A stretch of DNA of 40,023 nucleotides from a virus, in the IMG/VR virus record IMGVR_UViG_3300028837_001063, positions 1 to 40,023 of that record; one strand, 5' to 3'. Shown here piece by piece: positions 31,301-38,924 of the stretch. Under the pieces are notes generated by a model. The model worked only from the letters and a program-made list of their open reading frames with translations, was not told where the DNA came from and searched no databases. The position numbers and the translations under genes were made by a program. The first letter of the stretch is position 1, and each line of letters begins with the position of its first letter.

Positions 31301-31597
31301 CTAAGCACCTTCCTGCATCTTCAATGCTTCCTTTTTCGTTATCTCATCTGCCTGTTTGATTATATCATTTATAAATTTAAGAAAACGGTCAACAACCAAA
31401 AGGCTTGCTTGGCAAACTCTCATTTCTTCAAGTGTTTTCCACTCTGTTGTTTTTAATTCTTCCTGATACATTTTTTGATAATTTTCCAACTCCGGAAGTA
31501 TAACATCCGTCCAGCCCGGGTGCCGGATTAAGTCACGAAGCTTGCCGGCGTCCTCAAGCGTCTGCTGATTTTCTTCAACTGGCTCGTGCTCGCTCAT
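31301..31597 (-). CDS. Conserved phage hypothetical protein, helical
   Basis: The 98-residue product is nearly all helix. It contains LEDAGKLRDLIRHPGWTDVI followed by a long coiled segment (ELENYQKMYQEELKTTEWKT) and MRVCQASLLVVDRFLKFIND. A short helical protein with the L.DA..LR.L..HPGW opening is common between portal and scaffold genes in podovirus-like genomes; its function is unknown. AGGAATAA precedes the ATG. Confidence 0.65.
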   Translation of the reverse strand: MSEHEPVEENQQTLEDAGKLRDLIRHPGWTDVILPELENYQKMYQEELKTTEWKTLEEMRVCQASLLVVDRFLKFINDIIKQADEITKKEALKMQEGA

Positions 31598-31603
31598 TTA
31601 TTC

Positions 31604-31894
31604 CTATCTCTCTTTTATTTCGTAAAGAGTCCCACATTCGTTACATCGGATATCGCCTTTGGTTTCACCTTCAATCAGGCAGCCGCAACAATTATCATCA
31701 GGACATTTAATAACATCGCCTGACTTTAGTTTTTTCAGATTCTCAAGCTCTTTGAGTGCTTCCCAAGGAGGAGGAACAACACTCATTCCTTCATGCCCAG
31801 GACATTCGTGCAACGTGTTGGCTTTTCCGGTTGGAGTTTGCACAAACACTATTCCGCAATCAGGACAGCACCAATATTTAACTCCATAGCTCAT
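31604..31894 (-). CDS. Zinc-ribbon protein with two Cys clusters
   Basis: The 96-residue product has CPDCG near residue 10 and HECPGH near 30, and a second cluster CPDDNCCGC with CNECG in the C-terminal 35 residues, enough for two structural zinc sites. Between them is a helical linker (PPWEALKELENLKKLKSGDV). The ATG overlaps the upstream stop (ATGA). Such proteins often bind nucleic acid or bridge proteins, but no further function can be inferred. Confidence 0.65.
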   Translation of the reverse strand: MSYGVKYWCCPDCGIVFVQTPTGKANTLHECPGHEGMSVVPPPWEALKELENLKKLKSGDVIKCPDDNCCGCLIEGETKGDIRCNECGTLYEIKER

Positions 31895-32208
31895 ATATTT
31901 TTCGCCTTCTGCCTTATGTTCTTATATTCTTCCTGCTGGCTCAGATCGTCCGGCATGTTAATCTTGCGTACCTCGAAACGGTATAGGAACTTTTTCTTGG
32001 TATCAGACCTTTCCTCTGACTCTATACTCACCAGCTTGATATCGGCCTTGATTGATATTATCTTGCCGATGTCTTGGTCGTCAAAAGACGAGACGCCTCC
32101 TACACCGTTATCACTAAAACTTACTGTAGGATAATATTTATTCGGCTTTTTCGATGGCTTGGAAGTTGCCATCGTCTCCATCTTCTCGCCTAAGTCAATC
32201 GTTTTCAT
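31891..32208 (-). CDS. Hypothetical small protein, possible capsid-associated beta domain
   Basis: The 105-residue product has KYYPTVSFSDNGVGGVSSFD, DIGKIISIKADIKLVSIES and KKFLYRFEVRKI, a layout of four or five strands after a disordered N-terminus. Short proteins with a YPtv.f......l....iG..i.i...v.v pattern are found next to portal and capsid genes in many phages and have been proposed to staple or decorate the shell. That link is only by resemblance. AAGGAT precedes the ATG, which overlaps the upstream stop. Confidence 0.55.
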   Translation of the reverse strand: MKTIDLGEKMETMATSKPSKKPNKYYPTVSFSDNGVGGVSSFDDQDIGKIISIKADIKLVSIESEERSDTKKKFLYRFEVRKINMPDDLSQQEEYKNIRQKAKNI

Positions 32209-32582
32209 CTTATGTATCCTTCAATCTTTTTGAAAATGTAACCAATCATATAAGCATAAATTTCCTCACTCGAATCTGTAAGCCAGATACCCTTATCAAG
32301 CAAAATCCAGTGAACTGCGTGCATACATTCGTGAGCAATATCACATTTTTTAACTTGTTTTTTTAGCCATATAACACCTACGGGAATTCCACTTTTTTTG
32401 TATGCTTCGAAAGTTGCAGGAACAGTTTTTACTTTCTTAGGAGCAGTTTCACCGAATTCATATAGAATCGCTTTTTCATATTCCTGACGTGAACATATAA
32501 TTACGTAAACATTTGCTCCTAATACCTCGAAGTAGAGATGATGAAACTTGGGTTTTTTAGATTTTTTCTTCGACTTACTCAT
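32205..32582 (-). CDS. Small HExxH metallopeptidase-like protein
   Basis: The 125-residue product has a basic N-terminus (SKSKKKSKKPKFHH) and then HECMH at residues 84-88 within CDIAHECMHAVHWILL, a HExxH zinc site in a helix. A downstream SSEEIYAYMIGY provides a glutamate (about 104-105) at the position expected for the third zinc ligand. Strands before the helix (GVIWLKKQVKKC) fit the minimal zincin fold. Small proteins of this kind are common in the portal-capsid interval of phages; a maturation-protease role is possible but untested. It overlaps the next gene by four bases. Confidence 0.75.
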   Translation of the reverse strand: MSKSKKKSKKPKFHHLYFEVLGANVYVIICSRQEYEKAILYEFGETAPKKVKTVPATFEAYKKSGIPVGVIWLKKQVKKCDIAHECMHAVHWILLDKGIWLTDSSEEIYAYMIGYIFKKIEGYIR

Positions 32583-32586
32583 CTCT

Positions 32587-32814
32587 TTATCGTTTCTGTG
32601 CCTTCCTTCTCATATTTACGTAGTCACTCGCCTTGTTACTTTTACGACTTTTATTCGCTGTTCCGGCAACTGCTGCGTTGGCCTGGCGAATGGCCGAACC
32701 TTCACTATCGCCGGAGGCAAGTGCGGAATTGGCAACATCAGCCCACTGCCTTTTCTTTTTAGGCGTATCCGCCTTTTTAGTGTGTTTGGTTGCATCTGAA
32801 GGTTCCCACGGCAT
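32587..32814 (-). CDS. Conserved small basic phage protein (MPWxPxDA type)
   Basis: The 75-residue product begins MPWEPSDATKHTKKADTPKK and continues RQWADVANSALASGDSEGSAIRQANAAVAG, a pattern seen in many short phage proteins that start MPW and carry a KRQW.dvAN..L...gdeg.AI..ANAAV helix pair. The C-terminus is basic (RKSNKASDYVNMRRKAQKR). Function not known; DNA or portal contact is plausible. AGGAG precedes the ATG. Confidence 0.7.
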   Translation of the reverse strand: MPWEPSDATKHTKKADTPKKKRQWADVANSALASGDSEGSAIRQANAAVAGTANKSRKSNKASDYVNMRRKAQKR

Positions 32815-32835
32815 AATTTAATCTCCTATTTCAAA

Positions 32836-33159
32836 TCAAAAATTTATAGATAATTTCTTTGAAACGATTGCCCTCATGTCTTTAAGATGTTTTTGTGTTG
32901 CATAAAGTTCCCCTGAACTATCTTTGCCTTGTGTAGGTCTCAAACCACAATTCCATAGTTCATCCATCAATAGTTGTGCATTTTGTTTTGTTAAATCTAA
33001 AGTCGGTCTTATAGATTCTTCTTTACTCGGACACATAATCAAAGGCTCTTTTACAACACTGATTATTCTATTATCTAAATCAGTCTCACAGATAAGAAGT
33101 GAGTAATTTCTTCCGTAGTTTTCAACTCTCGCTAAAACTTTTGTTTTTTGTAACAACAT
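32836..33159 (-). CDS. Conserved phage hypothetical protein
   Basis: The 107-residue product starts 3 bp after the portal stop. Its C-terminal half LDLTKQNAQLLMDELWNCGL, RPTQGKDSSGE and TQKHLKDMRAIV matches a recurrent phage pattern in which a two-helix unit surrounds a G[LV]RPxxG turn. The N-terminal half is a small beta unit. No function is known for this type; its constant nearness to portal genes suggests a head or connector role. Confidence 0.65.
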   Translation of the reverse strand: MLLQKTKVLARVENYGRNYSLLICETDLDNRIISVVKEPLIMCPSKEESIRPTLDLTKQNAQLLMDELWNCGLRPTQGKDSSGELYATQKHLKDMRAIVSKKLSINF

Positions 33160-33162
33160 TTT

Positions 33163-35133
33163 CTAAGCCCTAATAGTTTCCTTTGCCGGTGACATTCTTG
33201 CGTTCGGATTAACTCCAGCCGGCAGAGCCGGTCTTTGTTGTATGGCTTCACCTGCTGGTAGTTGCTGCTGTTGTTGCATTATCTGTTCTTCCTCGTCAGA
33301 ATCGTTGTACGCCTCGTCCAGATTCCAGATACTTAGCAAGCGCTCCCAGATTTCCCTGAGCTTCGTCCACTGTGCGAGGTTTGGATATTTCAAAGCAATA
33401 CTCAGAGCCTGAACAAGATATTCCACCTGCTGTTTCTGCAGCAAGAGCAGGCTCAGACCGCCAACGTTGAACTGATAACGCTCTACATGCTTATAATCGC
33501 TGATGAACTCCGCAAGCATCTCGTAGCTGTTGTAGAGAATCTTACTGATGGAGTTCATTTCAATCTTCCTGGCAATGACATCGAAGTAGCCGTGAGACTC
33601 GGAAGTCTTGATCTCAATTTCGCCCAGAGTCTTGGCCTGCTTGCCGGGCATTGCAGTCAAGAACTCTGTTATGGCGTTTCCTTCCTGAAGTTCTTTGATA
33701 ATTATTTCCAAAGTCTTGAAAACATCCGCTGAAATAGGATCAGTCTTAACAGGATTTACTGCGTTTCCATGCACCCTCGTAGCAATGGTCTTGCCTGGGA
33801 ATATACGCATCATAGTAGTCGGGTCTTGCAAATCGTAGGGATTGTACTCGAACATTTTATTGACAACGAAGTTCAGGTTATCAATTACCATATTGACAAT
33901 ATTGTTAAGCGTGTACTGGAGCTTGACCTGATTTGCTACCATGGAGACGCCGGCAACGCCCCGATGTGGATAGACAATAGGGATGGTGAACTCGTAGGGT
34001 ATCTTGCCGCTGCTGTATGGATTGTCGTGACTTCTAATAAGAAATTTTTCGTTCGCAATCATTAAAAGCTGGTTCTTCTTTTTCTCCCTGCTGTCCTCGG
34101 AAACAACGTCACCCCAAAACTGCAATATACCTACCTTCTTATTTACGTGGATATGCTCATCAAGCTCTTTGCGTTTGTTCTCCTGGGTATCAAGTTGCTG
34201 TTTGTTAAACTCTTCGCTAATTTTATTAATTTCATCAATATCATAAACAGCTTCCTGACCTTCTTTTTGGCATTGTTTGTTTGTATCTTCGGCGGTCTCA
34301 ATCAGATCGGCAAGCTCCATCTCGAAGTAATCTACAAGATATCGCGGTCTGTCATCGACAAAAGGTTTGAATTCCGGCGCTATGTACAAGTTGAAGATGT
34401 CCTTACTATCATACTTTAACCGTTTTTTTCCGGGTTCAAAACTACGTTTAGTGCATCCGAATCCCAACAGGCATGAAGGCTTTACAGTCTCTCCGTATGC
34501 TGCTGAGAAATTAGTTTTTTTGATGTGGGCCTTGAATCGTTCCTCGTCCTCCTGCAGCTCGTCACCGTAGTCCTCAAGTTCCTCTTCGAGTGATTCTATT
34601 TCTTCTTCAATGGCCTGTACCTTACTTTCTTCGGAACGGATGTTATCTTCAATGATTGAAAAAGCAAACTCTCTTGCAATATCATCCATATTGCTTTGTT
34701 CTAATTCTTGAATCTGCTGTTTCAAGTCCTCTCCACTTTTGACAAATTGTTTTCTCGCACGTTTTATTCTCTTTTTCGCATTTCGCAGCTTGCTCTTTAG
34801 CGGCAGAGAAAACTCATCGTCCAGCTCCATGGAGAAAAGCTTGCTCGTCTGCAGAATGGCTCTCTCGATGAGAAGGCTTGAACGCTCAATAGCCATGAAT
34901 ATTTTAGGAATGAACAGTTTCGACTGCCAGGCACCTTTCTTGCTGTAGTCCTGAACGTTCTGATAGCACTGCAAAAGTTCCTTCCATCCTTCTCGTAGAG
35001 TGGTTGTGGCTTGTTCGGCCTCCTTCTTGCACTTGATAACATAATCAATCAGATAAGTCTTGTCACTGAACTTGTCAATCTGCTGCTCGGACTCGCTCTT
35101 TTCCTTGGTTTTTTCTGTTTTTCGATTTGCCAT
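33163..35133 (-). CDS. Portal protein
   Basis: The 656-residue product starts by TAATG overlap after the RNase H-like gene. Residues 40-90 (REGWKELLQCYQN...LFIPKIFMAIERSSLLIERA) are the opening helices of large podovirus portals. A charged coiled coil at about 110-205 is inserted. Then come SCLLGFGCTKRSFEP, YIAPEFKPFVDDRPRYLVDY (clip/wing strands), IPYEFTIPIVYPHRGVAGVSM, QYTLNNIVNMVIDNLNFVVN (stem helix), TEFLTAMPGKQAKTLGEIEI and a Gln-rich C-terminus with a run of five Gln (about 635). The portal forms the dodecameric ring that is the DNA entry gate and tail attachment site. The length is near that of the P22-type group. Confidence 0.85.
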   Translation of the reverse strand: MANRKTEKTKEKSESEQQIDKFSDKTYLIDYVIKCKKEAEQATTTLREGWKELLQCYQNVQDYSKKGAWQSKLFIPKIFMAIERSSLLIERAILQTSKLFSMELDDEFSLPLKSKLRNAKKRIKRARKQFVKSGEDLKQQIQELEQSNMDDIAREFAFSIIEDNIRSEESKVQAIEEEIESLEEELEDYGDELQEDEERFKAHIKKTNFSAAYGETVKPSCLLGFGCTKRSFEPGKKRLKYDSKDIFNLYIAPEFKPFVDDRPRYLVDYFEMELADLIETAEDTNKQCQKEGQEAVYDIDEINKISEEFNKQQLDTQENKRKELDEHIHVNKKVGILQFWGDVVSEDSREKKKNQLLMIANEKFLIRSHDNPYSSGKIPYEFTIPIVYPHRGVAGVSMVANQVKLQYTLNNIVNMVIDNLNFVVNKMFEYNPYDLQDPTTMMRIFPGKTIATRVHGNAVNPVKTDPISADVFKTLEIIIKELQEGNAITEFLTAMPGKQAKTLGEIEIKTSESHGYFDVIARKIEMNSISKILYNSYEMLAEFISDYKHVERYQFNVGGLSLLLLQKQQVEYLVQALSIALKYPNLAQWTKLREIWERLLSIWNLDEAYNDSDEEEQIMQQQQQLPAGEAIQQRPALPAGVNPNARMSPAKETIRA

Positions 35134-35801
35134 TAGAAAACAGTCTCCACATTATAAGAATTAGCCATATCGGTCTCATCCTCAATTTTTTCTTCCTCAC
35201 TATCAAATGAGTAGTGCTGTCTCATCTCGATTACGGCATAAGCCAGGGCCTCTATCGCCGGGTAGTCACCGAGTTTCAGCTCTGCTATTTCCGCTGGATC
35301 AATGGCGGAAAGATAGTTTGGTATGACGCTTTCTTTTAGGTGTAAAATCCTTCGTTCCGGGTCCAGGATTCTCTTGATTTCAGGGAGAATATAAGAGTAC
35401 AATTTTTTCATCTCGACCATAAGAGTTTTAACTATTCCGAAGTTGCGGACCTTGGCTCTGGGATTCTTTTTGAGAACCTCCATATTTTTGATATCGTTTA
35501 TTTCATTGATGAACTTATCTGCTGCATCATTCTCAGAATCGCCGAACCAGACCAAAGGCTTGTACTTGTATTTCATAACACCGCAGGCGTGAATAAGAAC
35601 TTTCAAATCGAAAGTCTCGAACTCATCGAGAAGGTATATATCGTGACTGTCGAAGTGCTTGTCCCAGTCCATAGCCACGACAACGGCAAAGCCGGGCTTC
35701 CTGCCGGGAAAAGACACACCGCCGTAAATAGCCTTGCACTGATTCCTCAGCTCGTATTCGAGATAAGTTGTGCCCAACTCAGATGTCTTGATGTTGTTCA
35801 T
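35133..35801 (-). CDS. Degenerate RNase H-fold (terminase nuclease-like) protein
   Basis: The 222-residue product lies between the large terminase and the portal. It resembles a free-standing terminase nuclease domain: first strand CKAIYGGVSFPGRKPGFAVV, second strands IYLLDEFETFDLKVLIHAC, a strand/turn LVWFGDSENDAADKF and, near the C-terminus, GDYPAIEALAYAVIEM where terminases have an acidic DHxxDAxRY-type helix. The first-strand acidic residue found in active nucleases (GxDxG) appears here as S-F, so it may be inactive. It is 23 bases into the zinc-ribbon gene. It could be an accessory of the packaging motor. The relation is by pattern only; an unrelated fold is possible. Confidence 0.5.
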   Translation of the reverse strand: MNNIKTSELGTTYLEYELRNQCKAIYGGVSFPGRKPGFAVVVAMDWDKHFDSHDIYLLDEFETFDLKVLIHACGVMKYKYKPLVWFGDSENDAADKFINEINDIKNMEVLKKNPRAKVRNFGIVKTLMVEMKKLYSYILPEIKRILDPERRILHLKESVIPNYLSAIDPAEIAELKLGDYPAIEALAYAVIEMRQHYSFDSEEEKIEDETDMANSYNVETVF

Positions 35802-35973
35802 TGAATCTTTTTCTAAATTCTGAATCCGTTCTTAATCTACTAATTCCTGTCATAATTTCTGATAAGTCACCATTATTACTCAAAAATATTTCGCCACACT
35901 TATCACATTCGTATAAATCCAATTTTGTTATATACTTTATGTTTCCACCGCAAGTACATTTTTCTGCACTCAT
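35779..35973 (-). CDS. Small zinc-ribbon protein
   Basis: I take the ATG at 35973, which overlaps the large terminase stop (ATGA); longer starts in this frame would lie inside the terminase. The 64-residue product has CTCGG and CDKCG, four cysteines in a treble-clef or ribbon, then a helix LSEIMTGISRLRTDSEFRKR. It overlaps the next gene by 23 bases. Short zinc ribbons next to terminases occur in phages; the function is not known. Confidence 0.6.
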   Translation of the reverse strand: MSAEKCTCGGNIKYITKLDLYECDKCGEIFLSNNGDLSEIMTGISRLRTDSEFRKRFNEQHQDI

Positions 35974-37283
35974 GCCGCCAGCTCTCCTTCCGTGAAGTAG
36001 AACTTGCCCTCGACACCGTAAATCGCATAGCGAAGGCAGTCGCACGTATGGTCGTTTACTGAAAGAGGCACTTCCTTCGGATCGTTACGCTCCGTTCCTT
36101 CCGGCCACTTGTACCCGGTGACTTCGTTTATCGTATTCTTGCAGTTTCGCATAATGAACAATCTCGGCCTTCCGTCACCCTGAACCTTAAGTGCAGTCTG
36201 GACCGCCTCGATTCCTGCGTGAACGTCTTTCTTTGCCGGCATGGTAGCCAGGCCCAGCTTTCTAAGCTCGGCTGCATCCTGAGAATCGTGGTCCGCCCAG
36301 GTACAACGGTATTTCTCGGTGCCGCTTATCTGCTTAATCCTCTCGACATGATAAGCCAGTAACTCCCTTGCCTGATAATGCTCTGCGTAAACATACCAGC
36401 GCCGATCCGGGTCACGTGCCATCCACAGGCAGGCGAAAGGATTGTTAAATCCGAAGTCTATTACACGGTACCTCGGCCATTCCTTTGGAATTTTGAATTG
36501 ATTGACCACGTGAATTGCACGATTGAATGTCTTGTAAACGGCACCGGCGAACGAAGCGAAGTAGCCCTTGATTCGAGTCTCCTGAATCTCTGCAGGCCAC
36601 TGACTGATAAGCAAATCTATCTCGGCATCGTCAATGTACCCGCCCCTGCTCTTGCGGTTATCGTTCAGGTCGGCGTAGAATACCTCATCGGTATCAGGAA
36701 GTGACTCAATCCTCTCTGCCAGCCAAGACTGTGGAATTATAGGTGTCATTGACTGTGCGGAGAATCCTTTCTTGTCCATTAGCCGTGCCTGTATCTCCTG
36801 CCATATACCCTCACTGTCGGACTTGCACTGCTCATCTCCATAGAAAGCATCAATGGCACGTCCCTCGAAAGCTTTACGTCCCTGCTCATAAGCCTTGAAC
36901 TCGATTCGATTGCCGTTAAGCAGTCTGATTTCTCTCGGGATTTCATCCTGCTTGTTGTGCCATGAGATTGGATATGAGATTTGATATGATGGTATGTACT
37001 CCTTGATTTTCTCTTTCCACAGCAGCTTGCCAACCAGCGGCCATGTATTCGCTGCGGCCCAGATTGTAGCTTCCTTCGGTGTCACTCTAAACGGATGAAT
37101 CCCCAGGGCGAACGAACACAGGTCATAGCCGATATTGCCCTCGGATTTGCCCGAACGATTGCCACCGCAAAGCCAGCGGTTCTTTGCTTGGCTTGCGTGA
37201 AACAATTCCATAGCCGGCAGAGGATCATACGTCAGTATCTTCGTGCCGAACTTCTGAATCTGTTGGTCCGGTACTATCTGCAT
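35970..37283 (-). CDS. terL: Terminase large subunit (TerL)
   Basis: The 437-residue product has the packaging ATPase at the N-terminus: Walker A GGNRSGKS (about 40-47), and Walker B AFYGDEQ with the catalytic D-E at about 150-151. The RNase H-like nuclease domain follows, with the first metal ligand in VIDFGFNNP (D276), a second acidic cluster CTWADHDSQDAAEL and a C-terminal DHTCDCLRY. Both domains look intact. I selected the ATG at 37283, giving a 59-base overlap with the small subunit; an ATG at 37337 with GAGGA eight bases upstream and a GTG at 37343 are alternatives. The enzyme cuts concatemers and pumps DNA into the head through the portal. Confidence 0.85.
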   Translation of the reverse strand: MQIVPDQQIQKFGTKILTYDPLPAMELFHASQAKNRWLCGGNRSGKSEGNIGYDLCSFALGIHPFRVTPKEATIWAAANTWPLVGKLLWKEKIKEYIPSYQISYPISWHNKQDEIPREIRLLNGNRIEFKAYEQGRKAFEGRAIDAFYGDEQCKSDSEGIWQEIQARLMDKKGFSAQSMTPIIPQSWLAERIESLPDTDEVFYADLNDNRKSRGGYIDDAEIDLLISQWPAEIQETRIKGYFASFAGAVYKTFNRAIHVVNQFKIPKEWPRYRVIDFGFNNPFACLWMARDPDRRWYVYAEHYQARELLAYHVERIKQISGTEKYRCTWADHDSQDAAELRKLGLATMPAKKDVHAGIEAVQTALKVQGDGRPRLFIMRNCKNTINEVTGYKWPEGTERNDPKEVPLSVNDHTCDCLRYAIYGVEGKFYFTEGELAA

Positions 37284-37725
37284 GGTCTGATTTGCCGTTA
37301 TGTTTATTAAAATTATTGCGCATAATTCTACGAACATTCTCACATTCCTCGGGTGTCGGCGGCTCCTGCTGATTGTCCATGACTACATGCTCAACAGCCT
37401 TGCCTTCCTCACGGTCAAAGAAGTGCTTGGCTAAATACTCGGAAGACTTGCCGGCTGCCATGTTCTTCGCAATTTCAATTGCAGATTTTTGAACGAGAGT
37501 TAGCTTTTCTTTTTCCAGCTCATCAATCTCCGCCTCGGTCATGTTCATATACGTACATACCCAGCGCCATAGAAAGCACCTTGCCTTCGGCTGACCCTTG
37601 GGATTCCCGCTCTGGCCAGGCTTGAACTGGTACTTTTTAGGCGGCAATCCATAACCTACCAGTTCTTCTTCATTTCCCTGTAATGCAGGGAATTGACTAT
37701 TTTCACATTCCTGTTCTTCACTCAT
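37225..37725 (-). CDS. Terminase small subunit-like protein (DUF5681 type)
   Basis: The 166-residue product carries KYQFKPGQSGNPKGQPK near residues 31-47, the signature of DUF5681 proteins that precede large terminases. A helical centre (LEKEKLTLVQKSAIEIAKNM) and FFDREEGKAVEH follow, where the FDRxxGK pattern is usual in small terminases. The C-terminus is acidic and disordered. Its frame overlaps the large subunit, as terminase pairs often do. The small subunit recognises the packaging start and loads the large subunit. Confidence 0.75.
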   Translation of the reverse strand: MSEEQECENSQFPALQGNEEELVGYGLPPKKYQFKPGQSGNPKGQPKARCFLWRWVCTYMNMTEAEIDELEKEKLTLVQKSAIEIAKNMAAGKSSEYLAKHFFDREEGKAVEHVVMDNQQEPPTPEECENVRRIMRNNFNKHNGKSDHADSTGPTDSEVRHEDTDV

Positions 37726-37726
37726 C

Positions 37727-37822
37727 TTAACTCTTTATCTCTAATACAATTAGAAGTCCAATCAGTAAAAGACCTATTAAACCTAAAGTCAGCCAGTAAA
37801 TTTTGTCCCACTTATTCATCAT
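37727..37822 (-). CDS. 31-residue single-pass membrane micro-protein
   Basis: From the ATG at 37822 the frame reads MMNKWDKIYW, then LTLGLIGLLLIGLLIVLE and ends IKS before TAA at 37727-37729, one base from the small-terminase ATG. The central 18 residues are a clear membrane helix with Trp and Tyr at the interface and a positive N-terminus. It fills the space between the 70-aa gene stop and terS almost exactly, which argues for a real gene. AGGCG precedes it weakly. Tiny phage membrane proteins include holin-like and superinfection factors, but nothing here decides between them. Confidence 0.5.
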   Translation of the reverse strand: MMNKWDKIYWLTLGLIGLLLIGLLIVLEIKS

Positions 37823-37826
37823 AATT

Positions 37827-38039
37827 TCACGCCTGTTTTCTCTCGTTTTTAGGGAAAAAAGCCTCGTAAGCTGGCTCGAACATCCTTCTTCGCCATATAT
37901 CAAAAGTCTCTCTGCAATCGTTCAGTTTTTCAACCTGTTCAGGTGTCAGTTCCTTCTCCGCAGATAAAAGAAAAAGTTTACGCATAATCTCATTTGAAGA
38001 ATCGTGGATTTGATCGAGATTTGACTTAATATCTTCCAC
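37827..38039 (-). CDS. Hypothetical small helical protein
   Basis: The start I choose is GTG at 38039: GGGAG lies exactly seven bases before it, whereas the in-frame TTG at 38045 is too close. The 70-residue product is nearly all helix (IKSNLDQIHDSSNEIMRKLFL, LTPEQVEKLNDCRETFDIW) and ends FEPAYEAFFPKNERKQA. I recognise no family. It has its own AT-rich promoter region. Confidence 0.55.
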   Translation of the reverse strand: MEDIKSNLDQIHDSSNEIMRKLFLLSAEKELTPEQVEKLNDCRETFDIWRRRMFEPAYEAFFPKNERKQA

Positions 38040-38052
38040 AAACAAACTCCCT

Positions 38053-38085
38053 GTATTATATATATATACTTATATACTAATACGG
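38053..38085 (-). promoter_or_regulatory. Candidate promoter upstream of the 70-aa gene
   Basis: The minus strand reads CCGTATTAGTATATAAGT followed by an AT alternation ending TATAATAC. A near copy lies upstream of the outer membrane protein (38871-38897). TATAAT fits a sigma-70 -10 box but would put the start point inside the ribosome site, so the active -10 may be one of the earlier TATATA steps. Confidence 0.45.
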
Positions 38086-38121
38086 TACCTTATGTACGGA
38101 TGCTTTTGTTCTTTGCAGAAA

Positions 38122-38838
38122 CTAAAAATTATAAACTAAGCTGATTCCGTACCAGGTAAGATTGTCATCCGGATTGACGGCATTATCGAACGTCATTTGA
38201 TGATAGACAGCCGGGCGGATTATGATCTTGTTCTCAAGCTCGATATCGAAGTGAGCACCTAAAAGAACGTGCGTAAAATCTTTTTTGATCTTAATACCAC
38301 CAGGCTCGAAGCCGTCATTGTAAGTCAGCTCTGCGAAAACATTCACTCCCTCGATCTGCTTCGAAGCCTTCAAGAGATGTAAGAAACCCGTCCCTTCTTT
38401 CGCTCCGGAGTTGAATGGCGTAATGTAAACCAGACTGTAATCGACATCGACCGGCAAGCCTAAATTTGGCACTTTCGTTTGGAACCAGAACTCGTGAAAG
38501 TCGGGCGAGTCCGCAGAGTGGCTGGAGGAGTCCGGGAAGTTGTAGTAATTATATCCGAACGTTCCGTACTCCGTTTCCTTCGTAAGAGACAAATCCAATC
38601 TCTTATCATTTTCCTGTGCTTCCTCAGATGGCCTGACACCGCCGACATCAAGACCGAAGCCGGCGAGATTGAGTTTGGTAAACGGAGAAAGTGCCGAACT
38701 CTCATCATACAGGGGAAAGCCACGAAATAGGACCTTTTCCTCGTATGTGATACCCGATTCCGTCTCCAGCTCCTGTGCCTGAACTGTGAATGCGGCAATC
38801 AGTATCACAATCAGCATTGTCAACATTTTATTAAACAT
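38122..38838 (-). CDS. Secreted beta-barrel, porin-like outer membrane protein
   Basis: The 238-residue product has a signal peptide: basic start (MFNK), hydrophobic core MLTMLIVILIAAF, then a VQA cleavage site near residue 21. The mature part alternates in strands with aromatic girdles (EKVLFRGFPLYDE, YGTFGYNYYNFPD, VNVFAELTYNDGF) and ends YGISLVYNF with a terminal Phe, the signal read by the BAM complex. The FRG..L.D start and strand order resemble TorF-type putative porins. It is flanked by AAGGAACAAACT and an AT-rich promoter. In a phage this could alter the host surface after infection, for example to exclude other phages, or be a captured host gene. That role is inferred. Confidence 0.75.
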   Translation of the reverse strand: MFNKMLTMLIVILIAAFTVQAQELETESGITYEEKVLFRGFPLYDESSALSPFTKLNLAGFGLDVGGVRPSEEAQENDKRLDLSLTKETEYGTFGYNYYNFPDSSSHSADSPDFHEFWFQTKVPNLGLPVDVDYSLVYITPFNSGAKEGTGFLHLLKASKQIEGVNVFAELTYNDGFEPGGIKIKKDFTHVLLGAHFDIELENKIIIRPAVYHQMTFDNAVNPDDNLTWYGISLVYNF

Positions 38839-38870
38839 AGTTTGTTCCTTTCATAATAAGAGTTATTAAT

Positions 38871-38897
38871 AATATATATACGTGTATATAAATACGG
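38871..38897 (-). promoter_or_regulatory. Candidate promoter upstream of the porin-like gene
   Basis: The minus strand reads CCGTATTTATATACACGT followed by ATATATATT. It shares CCGTATT, TATATA and GTATATATAT in the same order with the region at 38053-38085. It lies 33 bp before the ATG. It sits within a 191-bp gene-free stretch (38839-39029) that otherwise holds only a 13-bp palindrome. Confidence 0.45.
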
Positions 38898-38911
38898 ACG
38901 TTTAGTAGGCT

Positions 38912-38924
38912 GTTCTTGAAGAAC
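38912..38924. promoter_or_regulatory. 13-bp palindrome, possible operator
   Basis: GTTCTTGAAGAAC is a perfect inverted repeat with 6-bp arms around one base. It lies 15 bp upstream of the candidate promoter of the porin-like gene, a position suitable for a dimeric regulator. No protein that would bind it is seen in the window. Confidence 0.3.

Noticed and set aside
35974-36045. Longer start for the zinc-ribbon gene inside the terminase
   Set aside because: The added residues have no domain sense, and the ATG at 35973 gives a standard ATGA overlap.
38912-38924. LexA box
   Set aside because: The palindrome does not fit the common LexA consensus well enough, so only a generic operator is suggested.
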